A stretch of 42,908 nt of DNA from Pseudomonadota bacterium. Its GTDB lineage: Bacteria > Pseudomonadota > Gammaproteobacteria > Steroidobacterales > Steroidobacteraceae. Shown in pieces: positions 7,753 through 15,507 of the stretch; position 1 is the stretch's first letter, and each line of letters opens with the position of its first letter. Where the stretch lies: the NCBI GenBank assembly GCA_023457495.1, contig JAEWLQ010000009.1, positions 1 through 42,908 on the forward strand, read 5' to 3'. A model generated the notes under the pieces. The model had not been told where the DNA came from. It saw only the letters and a list, made by a program, of their open reading frames with translations, and searched no databases. The position numbers and the translations under genes are program-made.

Positions 7753-8436
7753 TTATCGAGTACCTTCGGCCGAGCCGTCGGTTCCCGTGAAAAAGCTGCG
7801 TAACTGGTTGGACATGCGGTTGCACGCCGTCGCCTGTACGCGCGCGATGAACGGCAGCGGCACGATTGCGCCGACGATGGCCGAAGTGCCGGTGACGTTG
7901 GTACCCACGCTACCCGCCGACTTGGCCTGTTTCAAATCCCAAATGGTGGCCTCGTAGTCCGATTCCTTCTGCCACCATCCGAATCCGATACATCCGGCTC
8001 CGCCGGGGGCGGCGCCGCAGGCCAGGCTTCCGCCGCCATCGGTCTTGCGAGTGCTCCCGTCGAGCCAGACGACATAACGGACACCGCTCTCCGAGATCTT
8101 TTCGGCAACACCGGGGCGCGCGAGCAACGAGCTCATCGCCTCCGGTCGGCCGGGCGCGGTGGACGGCTCGAACCACGGAAACATCTTGTCGACGAATTCG
8201 TTGTTGTCGTGCACCGCCAGGCCATGTCGACCGCCGCCGAGCCCATCGCCGACGCAATCCATGAAAGCGTCTTCGGCGCCGGATCCTTCGATCTGCGGCT
8301 TGGCCAGGATGACGACCCGCTCGCCCTTGGCGAGCGGAGTGGCGAGCTCTCGGGATTCTTCGATGCGCGCCTGCATGCAACCCGTGATCAACAGGACTCC
8401 CACACATGCGGAGGTCATGCGGATCACGTTATTCAT
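7753..8436 (-). CDS. Lipoprotein of unknown function
   Basis: The 227-residue product has a lipoprotein signal peptide ending in LLITGC (Cys20). The mature part includes a segment that may form an alpha/beta domain (KGERVVILAKP, VRYVVWLDGSTRK), a Cys-containing Gly-rich loop (LACGAAPGGAGCIGFGWW) and a hydrophobic Gly/Ala/Ile segment near residues 175-195 (GTSAIVGAIVPLPFIARV). I do not recognise a named family. It is the first gene of the minus-strand run that continues through the MPGG lipoprotein (18 bases downstream) to the kinase, so it is likely part of the same envelope module. The region upstream of it (8437-8550) is where the cluster promoter should lie. Confidence 0.75.
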   Translation of the reverse strand: MNNVIRMTSACVGVLLITGCMQARIEESRELATPLAKGERVVILAKPQIEGSGAEDAFMDCVGDGLGGGRHGLAVHDNNEFVDKMFPWFEPSTAPGRPEAMSSLLARPGVAEKISESGVRYVVWLDGSTRKTDGGGSLACGAAPGGAGCIGFGWWQKESDYEATIWDLKQAKSAGSVGTNVTGTSAIVGAIVPLPFIARVQATACNRMSNQLRSFFTGTDGSAEGTR

Positions 8437-8482
8437 CGACGTACTCCCAAGGCGGGTGTGGGAATGTCTGTGGGCACGGCAA

Positions 8483-8503
8483 GTATGCCACGTTGCAGCA
8501 TAC
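8483..8503. promoter_or_regulatory. Inverted repeat upstream of the lipoprotein/kinase cluster
   Basis: GTATGC (8483-8488) and GCATAC (8498-8503) form perfect 6-bp arms around a 9-base spacer. The site is 47-67 bases upstream of the first lipoprotein gene start, inside the only sizeable upstream gap of the cluster. It could be an operator, but with 6-bp arms it could also be chance; I saw no convincing -35/-10 pair beside it. Confidence 0.2.
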
Positions 8504-8550
8504 CGACTTTGTGACCGCGGGCCCTCGGGCCGGTTCCCAGGCGCGCGCGT

Positions 8551-9615
8551 TCAGATGAGATCGAGCTGCTGGTGAGCGCCGCCCGGCGGGCGAAAAAGCT
8601 CGGTCGTGAGGTCATGGTCTCGCTCCGCAGGAAATCCCAGGCGCCGACAGGCTAACTGGAAACGCTGGCGAATGAGATTGGCCACGGGTCCCATCGCATG
8701 CATTCGCGTCCCGAAGGAGGGGTCGTTGTCGCGGCCGCCGCGCATGGCCCGAACCTGCGACATGACGTGCGCGGCACGGTCGGGGAAGTGCTCGGCCAGC
8801 CATTCGCGGAAAAGATCCTTCACCTCCCAGGGGAGCCGCAACATGGTGTAGCCGGCTTGCGACGCGCCGGCCTCGCGCGAGGCTGCGAGCACGGCTTCGA
8901 TTTCGTGCTCGGTCAGCACCGGGATGATCGGCGCGACCAGCACGCCAACCGGAACGCCGGCATCCGCGAGCACGCGCATCGCCTTGAGTTTCGCGGCCGC
9001 GGACGAGGCGCGCGGTTCGAGGATGCGCTTCATGTCGTCGTCCAGCGTGGGAATGCTGAACATCACGCTCACGAGATTGTCGCGAGCGAGCGCCGCGAGC
9101 AGATCGACGTCGCGGGCGATCAGTGCGCCCTTGGTCGTGATCGCGACGGGATGACGGTACTTCAGCACGACTTCGAGGATCGAGCGCGTGACCCGTTGTG
9201 TTTTTTCGAGCGGCTGATACGGGTCCGTATTCGCGCCGAGCATGATCGTCGAGCATTGGTATCGCGGGGCCGAAAACTCTTTTTCTAACAGGCGCGCCGC
9301 GTCCAATTTGTAGAAAAGTTTGGTTTCGAAATCGAGGCCCGGGGAAAGACCTACGTACGAGTGGCTCGGACGGGCGTAGCAATAAGGGCAGCCATGAGCG
9401 CATCCCCTGTATGGATTGATGGATTTGTCGAACCCGATGTCGGGCGAATCGTTGCGGCTGATGATCGACCGCGCCGGCTCGGGCATGACGATGGTCTCGA
9501 GCTTGTTTGGCGGCTCCTCTTCATACCAACCGTCATGCTCGAGTGAGTGGGTCAGCTTGTCGAATCGACCGGGAGGATTCGACAGCGCGCCCCGACCTTT
9601 CATCGCGCCTGCCAT
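8551..9615 (-). CDS. PA0069-family radical SAM protein
   Basis: This is a SplB-related radical SAM protein of the PA0069 family. The CxxxCxxC iron-sulfur motif is visible in GCAHGCPYCYARPSHSY, and family-typical segments (KGRGALSNPPGRF near the start, MLGANTDPYQPLEK, FSIPTLDDDMKRILEPRA) are intact. Its substrate is not established. An in-frame start exists at 9669, but a perfect LexA box lies between 9669 and 9615 and the conserved N-terminus begins at 'GAMKGRGALSNP'. ATG 9615 (354 residues) is therefore preferred, with ATG 9603 possible. In Pseudomonas aeruginosa PA0069 is reported in the LexA regulon, which fits the box here. Confidence 0.9.
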   Translation of the reverse strand: MAGAMKGRGALSNPPGRFDKLTHSLEHDGWYEEEPPNKLETIVMPEPARSIISRNDSPDIGFDKSINPYRGCAHGCPYCYARPSHSYVGLSPGLDFETKLFYKLDAARLLEKEFSAPRYQCSTIMLGANTDPYQPLEKTQRVTRSILEVVLKYRHPVAITTKGALIARDVDLLAALARDNLVSVMFSIPTLDDDMKRILEPRASSAAAKLKAMRVLADAGVPVGVLVAPIIPVLTEHEIEAVLAASREAGASQAGYTMLRLPWEVKDLFREWLAEHFPDRAAHVMSQVRAMRGGRDNDPSFGTRMHAMGPVANLIRQRFQLACRRLGFPAERDHDLTTELFRPPGGAHQQLDLI

Positions 9616-9622
9616 GCGCAAA

Positions 9623-9638
9623 CTGTATTTCCGTACAG
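9623..9638 (-). promoter_or_regulatory. LexA (SOS) operator
   Basis: The sequence is CTGTACGGAAATACAG on the minus strand, an exact CTGT-N8-ACAG gammaproteobacterial LexA box with symmetric extension to CTGTA/TACAG. It ends 7 bases before the chosen ATG (9615) of the radical SAM gene, so bound repressor would cover the promoter/start region. No other match to this consensus was noticed in the window. Confidence 0.75.
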
Positions 9639-9721
9639 GGGGCGAGTAAATCCAGTGTCCGGTCAGCATGAGGCCTGTATGACGCGGCCATCGCCCCTAG
9701 TCCTTTGAACGCTTCGCCGAC

Positions 9722-10957
9722 TCAATGCTTGGGTTCGGGGAACCGATCGAGCTTTCGCAGCTCGGGGAATACCTTCATGTAGGAAGCGACGACGATCAGC
9801 GTCGCGCAGCCGCCGATGAGCACGGCGCGCACGGTGCCGAACCAGCGCGCGGTCACGCCGGACTCGAATTCGCCGAGCTCGTTCGAGGCGCCGATGAACA
9901 TCGAATTGACCGCGCTCACGCGGCCGCGGATGGCATCGGGAGTTTCGAGTTGCACGAGCAGCTGTCGCACGAACACGCTGACCATGTCGCCCGCGCCGAG
10001 CACCGCGAGTACGCCGAGGGACAGCCAGAAATTAGTCGACAAGCCGAAGGTGATTGTCGCGAGGCCGAACGCCGCGACGCCGCCGAACATCCAGCGTCCC
10101 GCATGTCGCGTGATCGGGCGCAATCCGAGACCGAGCGCGACGAGCGCGGCGCCCACGCCCGGCGCGGCGCGTAGCAGTCCCAGGCCAGCGCTGTCGACGT
10201 GCAACACGTCCGTCGCGAACACGGGCAGCAGCGCCGTGGCGCCACCGAACAACACCGCGAACAGGTCGAGCGAGATGGCGCCTAACAAGGGCTTCTTGCT
10301 CACGACGAAGCGGAATCCGTCGAGCACGCTGTGCCAGCGCCACTGGGTGGCGGGTCCCTGTGGTCGCACCGGCCGCACGTTCGCCACCACCAGCACGGTG
10401 AAGGTCAGCAGCACACACGCGATGCCATACACGACTTGGTAGCCGAAAATCGCGAGCACGCCGCCGATCGAGGGACCCGCGATCACGCCGGCCTGGAACA
10501 GCACCGCATTGACGGATACCGCGCCCGGCAACAGCTCCTTGGGCACGAGGTTGGGCGTCATCGCCTGACCGGCGGGCGCCCAGAACGCGCGCGCCACGCC
10601 TAACAACACCATCGCGCCGAACACGATCGACACGTTCTGGCTGCCGGACAACGTGAACCACAACAGGATCGCGGCGCCCGCGAGCTCCGCCGTATATGCG
10701 CACGCGATGATGATGCGCCGGTCGAACCGATCCGCCACCTGCCCGCCGGGCAGGACGAGCGCGAGGAATGGCAGGAACTGCGCGAGACCGATGAGGCCGA
10801 GGTCGAGCGGATCACGCGTGATCTTCCACACCTGGAAGCCCGCGACCACGTTGACCATCTGCCAGGCGAGCGTGCCGGCGAGACGTCCGAACGCGTAACG
10901 CGCGAAGTCGGGCTGGCTCAACGCCTGCAGCGCGGGCGATCGGGTCTTGATGCTCAA
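9722..10957 (-). CDS. MFS transporter (EntS/DHA3-like)
   Basis: The 411-residue product has about 12 hydrophobic segments and the MFS loop motif between TM2 and TM3 (GGQVADRFDRRIIIA). Motifs such as FWAPAGQAMTPNLVPKELLPGAVSVN and IRGRVSAVNSMFIGASNELGEFESG are typical of the EntS-like branch of exporters. The substrate cannot be read from the sequence. It follows the radical SAM gene's start region on the same strand with its own upstream gap of about 230 bases, so it is probably transcribed separately. Two of the four TTGTTAGGC words noted in the findings lie in this gene, at 10280 and 10598. Confidence 0.88.
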   Translation of the reverse strand: MSIKTRSPALQALSQPDFARYAFGRLAGTLAWQMVNVVAGFQVWKITRDPLDLGLIGLAQFLPFLALVLPGGQVADRFDRRIIIACAYTAELAGAAILLWFTLSGSQNVSIVFGAMVLLGVARAFWAPAGQAMTPNLVPKELLPGAVSVNAVLFQAGVIAGPSIGGVLAIFGYQVVYGIACVLLTFTVLVVANVRPVRPQGPATQWRWHSVLDGFRFVVSKKPLLGAISLDLFAVLFGGATALLPVFATDVLHVDSAGLGLLRAAPGVGAALVALGLGLRPITRHAGRWMFGGVAAFGLATITFGLSTNFWLSLGVLAVLGAGDMVSVFVRQLLVQLETPDAIRGRVSAVNSMFIGASNELGEFESGVTARWFGTVRAVLIGGCATLIVVASYMKVFPELRKLDRFPEPKH

Positions 10958-11191
10958 GGGAAGCCGGACAGTTGGGAGGCGCGCACTTTAACTGGTTACT
11001 TGGGCCCGGAACGGGCCACTTTGCCAGGAAAGTCGCGAGCATCGCTTTGACGACGAATTCGGATGTGCGCGCGGCTGGCCGGGAAACGCACGCCGCGTTG
11101 CGGGCGCCTATCTAGCCGCGCTCGAGACGCCCGATGTCTCGCGCTCATGCTCGATCCGCCGAGCGAATGATGCGGTGCCGCGCCGCGCGCC
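10958..11191. other. Intergenic region upstream of the MFS gene
   Basis: This 234-base gap should hold the MFS promoter and the 3' end of the PGPGW transcript. A perfect short hairpin, GGCCCG-gaa-CGGGCC, lies at 11003-11017 but has no T-run on either side. I see no ORF with coding character and no clear promoter. Confidence 0.5.
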
Positions 11192-11488
11192 TTACGGACC
11201 GGGAGGCGTGTCCTTGCGCTTGATGACCTGGCGCGCGACTTCCTGGGCCTTGGCCTTCACCTTCTTCAACCAGATGCGTGCCCAGGCGAATTCGATGCTG
11301 AGGATGCCGAGACCTACGGGAATCACGACGAACGCGGGACCCGGAAGCGCAATCATGGCGATGCCGATGAGCAGCACGGTGCCACCGACGATTCCGATGA
11401 CGATACGCTTTGCGAGCTTGTAGGTTCCGAACAGCGGGTGTTTGTCGTCGAACACCAACAGAGACCTGATGACTGTGGCCGGCGGCAT
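11192..11488 (-). CDS. PGPGW-family small membrane protein
   Basis: The 98-residue product has two adjacent hydrophobic segments. Its core, VLLIGIAMIALPGPAFVVIPVG followed by LGILSIEFAWAR (split here for length), matches the PGPGW family pattern of a glycine/proline turn and a conserved 'GLxxLxxEFxWA' stretch. The C-terminus is basic and probably cytoplasmic. It lies 44 bases downstream of ilvA on the same strand and may be read through from it. The role of the family is not established. Confidence 0.8.
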   Translation of the reverse strand: MPPATVIRSLLVFDDKHPLFGTYKLAKRIVIGIVGGTVLLIGIAMIALPGPAFVVIPVGLGILSIEFAWARIWLKKVKAKAQEVARQVIKRKDTPPGP

Positions 11489-11532
11489 TCTACACAGACC
11501 GGCATGTCCGGCCCGCGTTCCCGGCGATTCGA

Positions 11533-13053
11533 TCAGGAGCCGAGAAAAATCCGGTAAACCGGATTGTTAGTCTCCTCGCTGTAGGAGTAATGCAATACAT
11601 TGAGGTGATCGACGAAGTCGGGCGCCTCGGCCGGCGGCACGTCGATGCCGGCGAGCACCCGGCCGTAGTCCGAACCATGATTGCGGTAATGGAACAGCGT
11701 GATGTTCCAGCGGGTTCCGACCGACTGCAGGAACTTCAGCAACGCGCCTTTCCTTTCCGGGAATTCGAAGCGATACAGTCGCTCGTTGGCGACGCCACCG
11801 TTGGCATGGCCGCCCACCATGTAACGTACGTGCAATTTGGCGATCTCGTTGTCCGTCATGTCGGTGACGCCGTAGCCCGCGGCCTTGAGCGTCGCGATGA
11901 CTTCATCGCGTTCCTCGCGGCCACGCGCGAGCCCGAAGCCGACGAAGATCTGCGCCCGATCCTTGGCGCCGAAGCGGTAGTTGAACTCGGTGACGGACCG
12001 GGAGCCGAGCACCTCGCAGAACTGCAGGAAGCTGCCCGGCTTTTCCGGGATCTCGACGGCCAGCAATGCTTCGCGCGCCTGTCCCACATCCGATCTCTCC
12101 GCGACGTATCGCAGCTGATCGAAGTTCATGTTGGCGCCGCTGTTGAGGGTGACGACGCGTTTGTCGCGCCACTCGTTCAACGCGCAATACTTCTTCATGC
12201 CGGCGACCGCCAACGCGCCTGCGGGCTCGACGATCGAGCGGGTGTCCTCGAAGATGTCCTGGATGCCGGCGCAGATCTCGTCCGTGTCGACCAGCACAAC
12301 TTCATCGACGTGCTCGCGGCACAGGCGGAAGGTTTCCTCGCCGACGCGGCGTACGGCCACGCCGTCGGCGAAGATGCCGACGCGATCGAGCGTGACGCGT
12401 TTCTTCGCGCGCAGGCTCTCGAACATCGCCGCGGCGTCGACGGGCTCGACGCCGACGATGCGGATCTTCGGATTCAGGTACTTCGCGTAGAGCGCGATGC
12501 CCGCGATGAGTCCGCCACCACCGACGGGCACGAAGATCGCGTCCACGTCGCCGCGCGCCTGCCGCAGGATCTCGACCGCGATGGTGCCTTGTCCGGCGAT
12601 CACGTCCGGATCGTCGAAGGGATGAACGAACGCGAGATTGCGCTCGCGCACGATGGTCTGCGCGTGCTCGTAGGCGCTGTCGTAATCGTCGCCGTGCAGC
12701 ACCACCTCGCCACCGAGATCGCGGACCGCGCTGACCTTGATGCTGGGCGTGGTGAGCGGCATCACGATGATGGCCGGAATCCCGCGGCGGCGCGCGGCGA
12801 GCGCCACGCCCTGCGCATGATTGCCCGCGGATGCGCAGATGACCCCGCGTTTCGCGACCGACTCGGACAGGTGCGCGATCTTGTTGTAGGCGCCACGCAG
12901 CTTGAACGAGAACACCGGCTGCGTGTCTTCGCGCTTGAAGAGCACCGTATTGCCGACGCGCCGCGACAGGCGCGGAGCCGCTTCGAGCGGAGATTCGGAT
13001 GCGACGTCGTAAACGCGCGCCTTGAGGATGCGTTCGATGTAGTTATCGGTCAT
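11533..13053 (-). CDS. ilvA: Threonine ammonia-lyase, biosynthetic
   Basis: This enzyme deaminates L-threonine to 2-oxobutanoate, the first committed step to isoleucine. The 506-residue length matches the long, allosteric gammaproteobacterial form. The PLP lysine is Lys51 in SFKLRGAYNK, and the phosphate-binding loop is VPVGGGGLIAG near residue 178. The C-terminal third carries two ACT-like regulatory repeats (ALLAVEIPEKPGSFLQFCEV and RLYRFEFPERKGALLKFLQS) expected to bind isoleucine/valine. It follows the FHA/coiled-coil gene by 53 bases on the same strand. Other branched-chain genes (ilvB and the small subunit) sit about 17 kb away in this window. Confidence 0.97.
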   Translation of the reverse strand: MTDNYIERILKARVYDVASESPLEAAPRLSRRVGNTVLFKREDTQPVFSFKLRGAYNKIAHLSESVAKRGVICASAGNHAQGVALAARRRGIPAIIVMPLTTPSIKVSAVRDLGGEVVLHGDDYDSAYEHAQTIVRERNLAFVHPFDDPDVIAGQGTIAVEILRQARGDVDAIFVPVGGGGLIAGIALYAKYLNPKIRIVGVEPVDAAAMFESLRAKKRVTLDRVGIFADGVAVRRVGEETFRLCREHVDEVVLVDTDEICAGIQDIFEDTRSIVEPAGALAVAGMKKYCALNEWRDKRVVTLNSGANMNFDQLRYVAERSDVGQAREALLAVEIPEKPGSFLQFCEVLGSRSVTEFNYRFGAKDRAQIFVGFGLARGREERDEVIATLKAAGYGVTDMTDNEIAKLHVRYMVGGHANGGVANERLYRFEFPERKGALLKFLQSVGTRWNITLFHYRNHGSDYGRVLAGIDVPPAEAPDFVDHLNVLHYSYSEETNNPVYRIFLGS

Positions 13054-13106
13054 GCGAGGCGATCAGCGAGTGCGGAAGGCCCGCTACTCTAGCAGGAGCC
13101 GGGCAG

Positions 13107-14555
13107 TTAGCCGCGAACCGTGTAACGGAACTGCGTCCGCCCGATGTTTATCTTGTCCCCGTCCTTGAGCGCCTGGCGGGTAACCCGCTTGCCGTTCACG
13201 AACACGCCGTTGGTGCTGTTCAGGTCCTCGATCGAGGTATGCACCGGGCCGGCGAGCAGCACCGCGTGATAGCGGCTGACGTGTTTGGTGTCGAGCACGA
13301 TCTCATTGTCCGAGCCGCGCCCGATGCGAGTGCGGCGGCCGAGCACCTGGACGAACTCGGTGTTGCCGTCGGTGCGGATCAATACCCGCGCGGGGCCCTC
13401 GAGCGCGATCTCCTCGCTGGTATGCGCGATCGAATCGACGATGGCCGCGCTGCGCATCTCGAGATCGGACTGCAATTGCTGGATGCGCGAGTCGCGTTGC
13501 TGGATAGAGAGCTGGCTTTCGGCGATGACCGCGCGCCACTCCTCGACGGTGACCTGGACCTCGGAGAGCTGGCCAGTCTTGTCGCGCACGTCGATCTCGA
13601 GCTGGCGAATGCTTTCCTCGGCCACTTCGAGATCCTGGTCGCGTTCCGCGACGCGCGCGTTCGCCTGGGCGAGCTGCGCGGTCAGTTCCTTGAGGCGTTC
13701 TTCGAGCAGGGCGATGTCCGAGCGCAGGCGCGGCACATTGGGTTCGATCGCGGTCAGCGCATCGGCCAGCCGCGCGGATAACACGGATGCCTGCTCCTGG
13801 CGCACACGCAGGTCGGCTTCGAGCAGTGTGATCTGCGAATCGCGGCGCGCGATGCCGGCGCGTGCATGGGTGAGGTCGCATTCGAGCGCCTCGCAGCGCG
13901 CCTGTGCATTCGCGAGCGTGACGCCCTGCTCGTCGAAGGCGCGGCGCTGCGCGTCGAGCACGCGCTCGAGCATTTCCAGCCGTTCGGCGCGCGCGAACAA
14001 CTCGTCTTCGAGCGTGCGATCGTCCGCGCGATTGACACCCTGGCGGGCGCGTGCGTTGTGCCGCGCCTCGAGTTTTTCGGCGAGTTGCGCGCGCAAGTGC
14101 GCGCATTCGGCATTCGCGCGCGACACGGCGACCGCGCGCTCGGTGTCGGCGATGCGCGCGCGCGCGTCGAGCTCCCCGATGCGGCGATGCGCATTGGCGA
14201 GCGCGTTGCGCAACTCGTCGAGCTGGGGCGTCGGCAATTCCTGGGTCGCCTCTATGGTCCGTTCGACGACGACGGTTTCGGCGCCCACGGGTTCGGCGAC
14301 GACGCGCTCGGGAGGTTTGCGTGCCTCGGGCCGGAGGGCGTTGTTCTTCGGGCTCGATCTGGCCAGCGCCGGCATCTCGTGCGTTGCGCTGATCGACGTG
14401 TCGACTTCCGCGGGCCGCAACGTGGGGATGGAATCCGTGCGCGTAAGGGTGTCTTCGAGCGACGCCTCGTAGGCCGCGACGTCGAGCACGGGCAGCTCGG
14501 CCGTGGCTTCGTTGTCGGACTCCGCCGAAGAAGCGACGTGATTCACCGGTGGCAT
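13107..14555 (-). CDS. Coiled-coil protein with C-terminal FHA domain
   Basis: The 482-residue product has a disordered, Pro/Glu-rich N-terminus (about 1-120), a long heptad-rich coiled coil (about 125-375) and a C-terminal FHA domain. That domain has RRTRIGRGSDNEIVLD, HVSRYHAVL and LNSTNGVFVNGKRV, including the Arg, Ser and Asn typical of phosphothreonine binding. There is no signal peptide, so it is likely cytoplasmic. ATG 14555 is preferred over an earlier in-frame start at 14639 because AGGGG at 14566-14570 lies 10 bases upstream. It is a possible reader of threonine phosphorylation; the only kinase in the window is at 3109-5493, so a functional link is only a suggestion. Confidence 0.85.
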   Translation of the reverse strand: MPPVNHVASSAESDNEATAELPVLDVAAYEASLEDTLTRTDSIPTLRPAEVDTSISATHEMPALARSSPKNNALRPEARKPPERVVAEPVGAETVVVERTIEATQELPTPQLDELRNALANAHRRIGELDARARIADTERAVAVSRANAECAHLRAQLAEKLEARHNARARQGVNRADDRTLEDELFARAERLEMLERVLDAQRRAFDEQGVTLANAQARCEALECDLTHARAGIARRDSQITLLEADLRVRQEQASVLSARLADALTAIEPNVPRLRSDIALLEERLKELTAQLAQANARVAERDQDLEVAEESIRQLEIDVRDKTGQLSEVQVTVEEWRAVIAESQLSIQQRDSRIQQLQSDLEMRSAAIVDSIAHTSEEIALEGPARVLIRTDGNTEFVQVLGRRTRIGRGSDNEIVLDTKHVSRYHAVLLAGPVHTSIEDLNSTNGVFVNGKRVTRQALKDGDKINIGRTQFRYTVRG

Positions 14556-14787
14556 CGCCGGACATCCCCTGGATTCATTATTTCTCAAGGGAATTCTAGC
14601 CCCTCGTGTCTTAAGGAGGCGCGCAGACTTTTGTCCCATGGCGAAATTTGCGATCGGCCGCTCACGTTTCTGTCAAATGCGCCACCCCGGAATCCGGATC
14701 GGGTAGGCGTCCGCCGACAGGCTGATGTAGGAGGAACCCTGACGGCGCGAACAACACGCGGCCTGCCCTGAGTTATCTTTGCGCAAC
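14556..14787. other. Divergent intergenic region
   Basis: This 232-base gap separates the minus-strand FHA gene from the plus-strand hydrolase and must hold both promoters. On the minus strand there is a TTGACA (plus coordinates 14671-14676), but no good -10 follows at 16-18 bases. A TAGAAT word nearer the FHA gene lacks a good -35. No convincing hairpin or ORF was seen. Confidence 0.45.
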
Positions 14788-15498
14788 ATGAATCTGGATA
14801 CACCGCCGCCGCGGCTGCGCCGCGCCTACTTCGAGTGCCGTTACGGTCAGCTGCACGTCCATAACGCGATTCCGGCCGGCGGCGGCTTCGATGAACTGAC
14901 CACGCTGATCTGCCTGCACGCGAGCGCCACCACGGGTCGCAGCTTCCTCGCGCTTTCGAAGCAACTCGGCAGGACGCGATCGGTTTACAGCCCGGACATT
15001 CCCGGATGCGGCGAATCCGATGCGCCGCCGGGAAAACTCGCGAGCAGCGGCTACGCGGAGGCGATCGGCGACTTCCTGGACTCGATGCGCTTCCGCCAGG
15101 TCGACTTGTTAGGCATGCATTCGGGCGCGGCGGTCGCGGCCGAACTCGCGATCGCCCGGCCGAAGGTCGTGCGGCGCGTCGTCATGATCGGCGCGCCCGT
15201 GCTGGACGAGACCGAGCGGCGCTCCTATCGGGAACTCTCGCCGCCCGAGGGCTTGTCACAGGGCGCGCTGTGGGCGCGCCACGCCGTCATCGAATGGCAG
15301 GCGCAGGAAAGATTGCCACTGGTGAAGCAGCCCCTGCTCGTGCTGCGGCCCAAGGACAACTTCTGGGATGGGGGCGCACGCGTCAATCGCTTCCATACCG
15401 GGGCCCGCGTGATCGACCTGCCCGACCAGGACAAGAGAATCCTGGACGCCGCGCCCGCGGTGGTCGCGAAACACGTCCTGGCCTTCTGCGCCGGCTGA
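14788..15498 (+). CDS. Alpha/beta hydrolase-fold protein with His at the nucleophile elbow
   Basis: The 236-residue product has the alpha/beta hydrolase layout: LICLHASATTGRSF (oxyanion region), YSPDIPGCGESDAP, then the elbow VDLLGMHSGAAVAAELA, and PLLVLRPKDNFWD before the last strands. At the elbow the usual Gly-x-Ser-x-Gly reads Gly109-Met-His111-Ser-Gly113, so His occupies the nucleophile position and no canonical catalytic His follows near the C-terminus. Similar GxHTG variants occur among uncharacterised family members as far as I recall. It may be catalytically altered or use Ser112. ATG 14788 is preferred over TTG 14779. It is convergent with the GNAT gene, 9 bases apart. Confidence 0.82.
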   Translation: MNLDTPPPRLRRAYFECRYGQLHVHNAIPAGGGFDELTTLICLHASATTGRSFLALSKQLGRTRSVYSPDIPGCGESDAPPGKLASSGYAEAIGDFLDSMRFRQVDLLGMHSGAAVAAELAIARPKVVRRVVMIGAPVLDETERRSYRELSPPEGLSQGALWARHAVIEWQAQERLPLVKQPLLVLRPKDNFWDGGARVNRFHTGARVIDLPDQDKRILDAAPAVVAKHVLAFCAG

Positions 15499-15507
15499 GT
15501 GCCGCGC

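Noticed and set aside
1..8436. The kinase cluster as part of a type VI secretion system
   Set aside because: Kinase/FHA pairs occur in T6SS loci, but no TssB/C, Hcp, VgrG, TssJ/L/M or ClpV-like gene is visible in the window. Sequence beyond base 1 could change this.
11003..11017. GGCCCG-gaa-CGGGCC hairpin as a terminator of the ilvA-PGPGW transcript
   Set aside because: It is about 175 bases past the PGPGW stop, has only a 6-bp stem with a 3-base loop, and lacks a T-run on either strand.
14648..14676. TTGACA (minus strand) as a promoter of the FHA gene
   Set aside because: No hexamer resembling TATAAT lies 16-18 bases downstream; the words found there match at most three positions.
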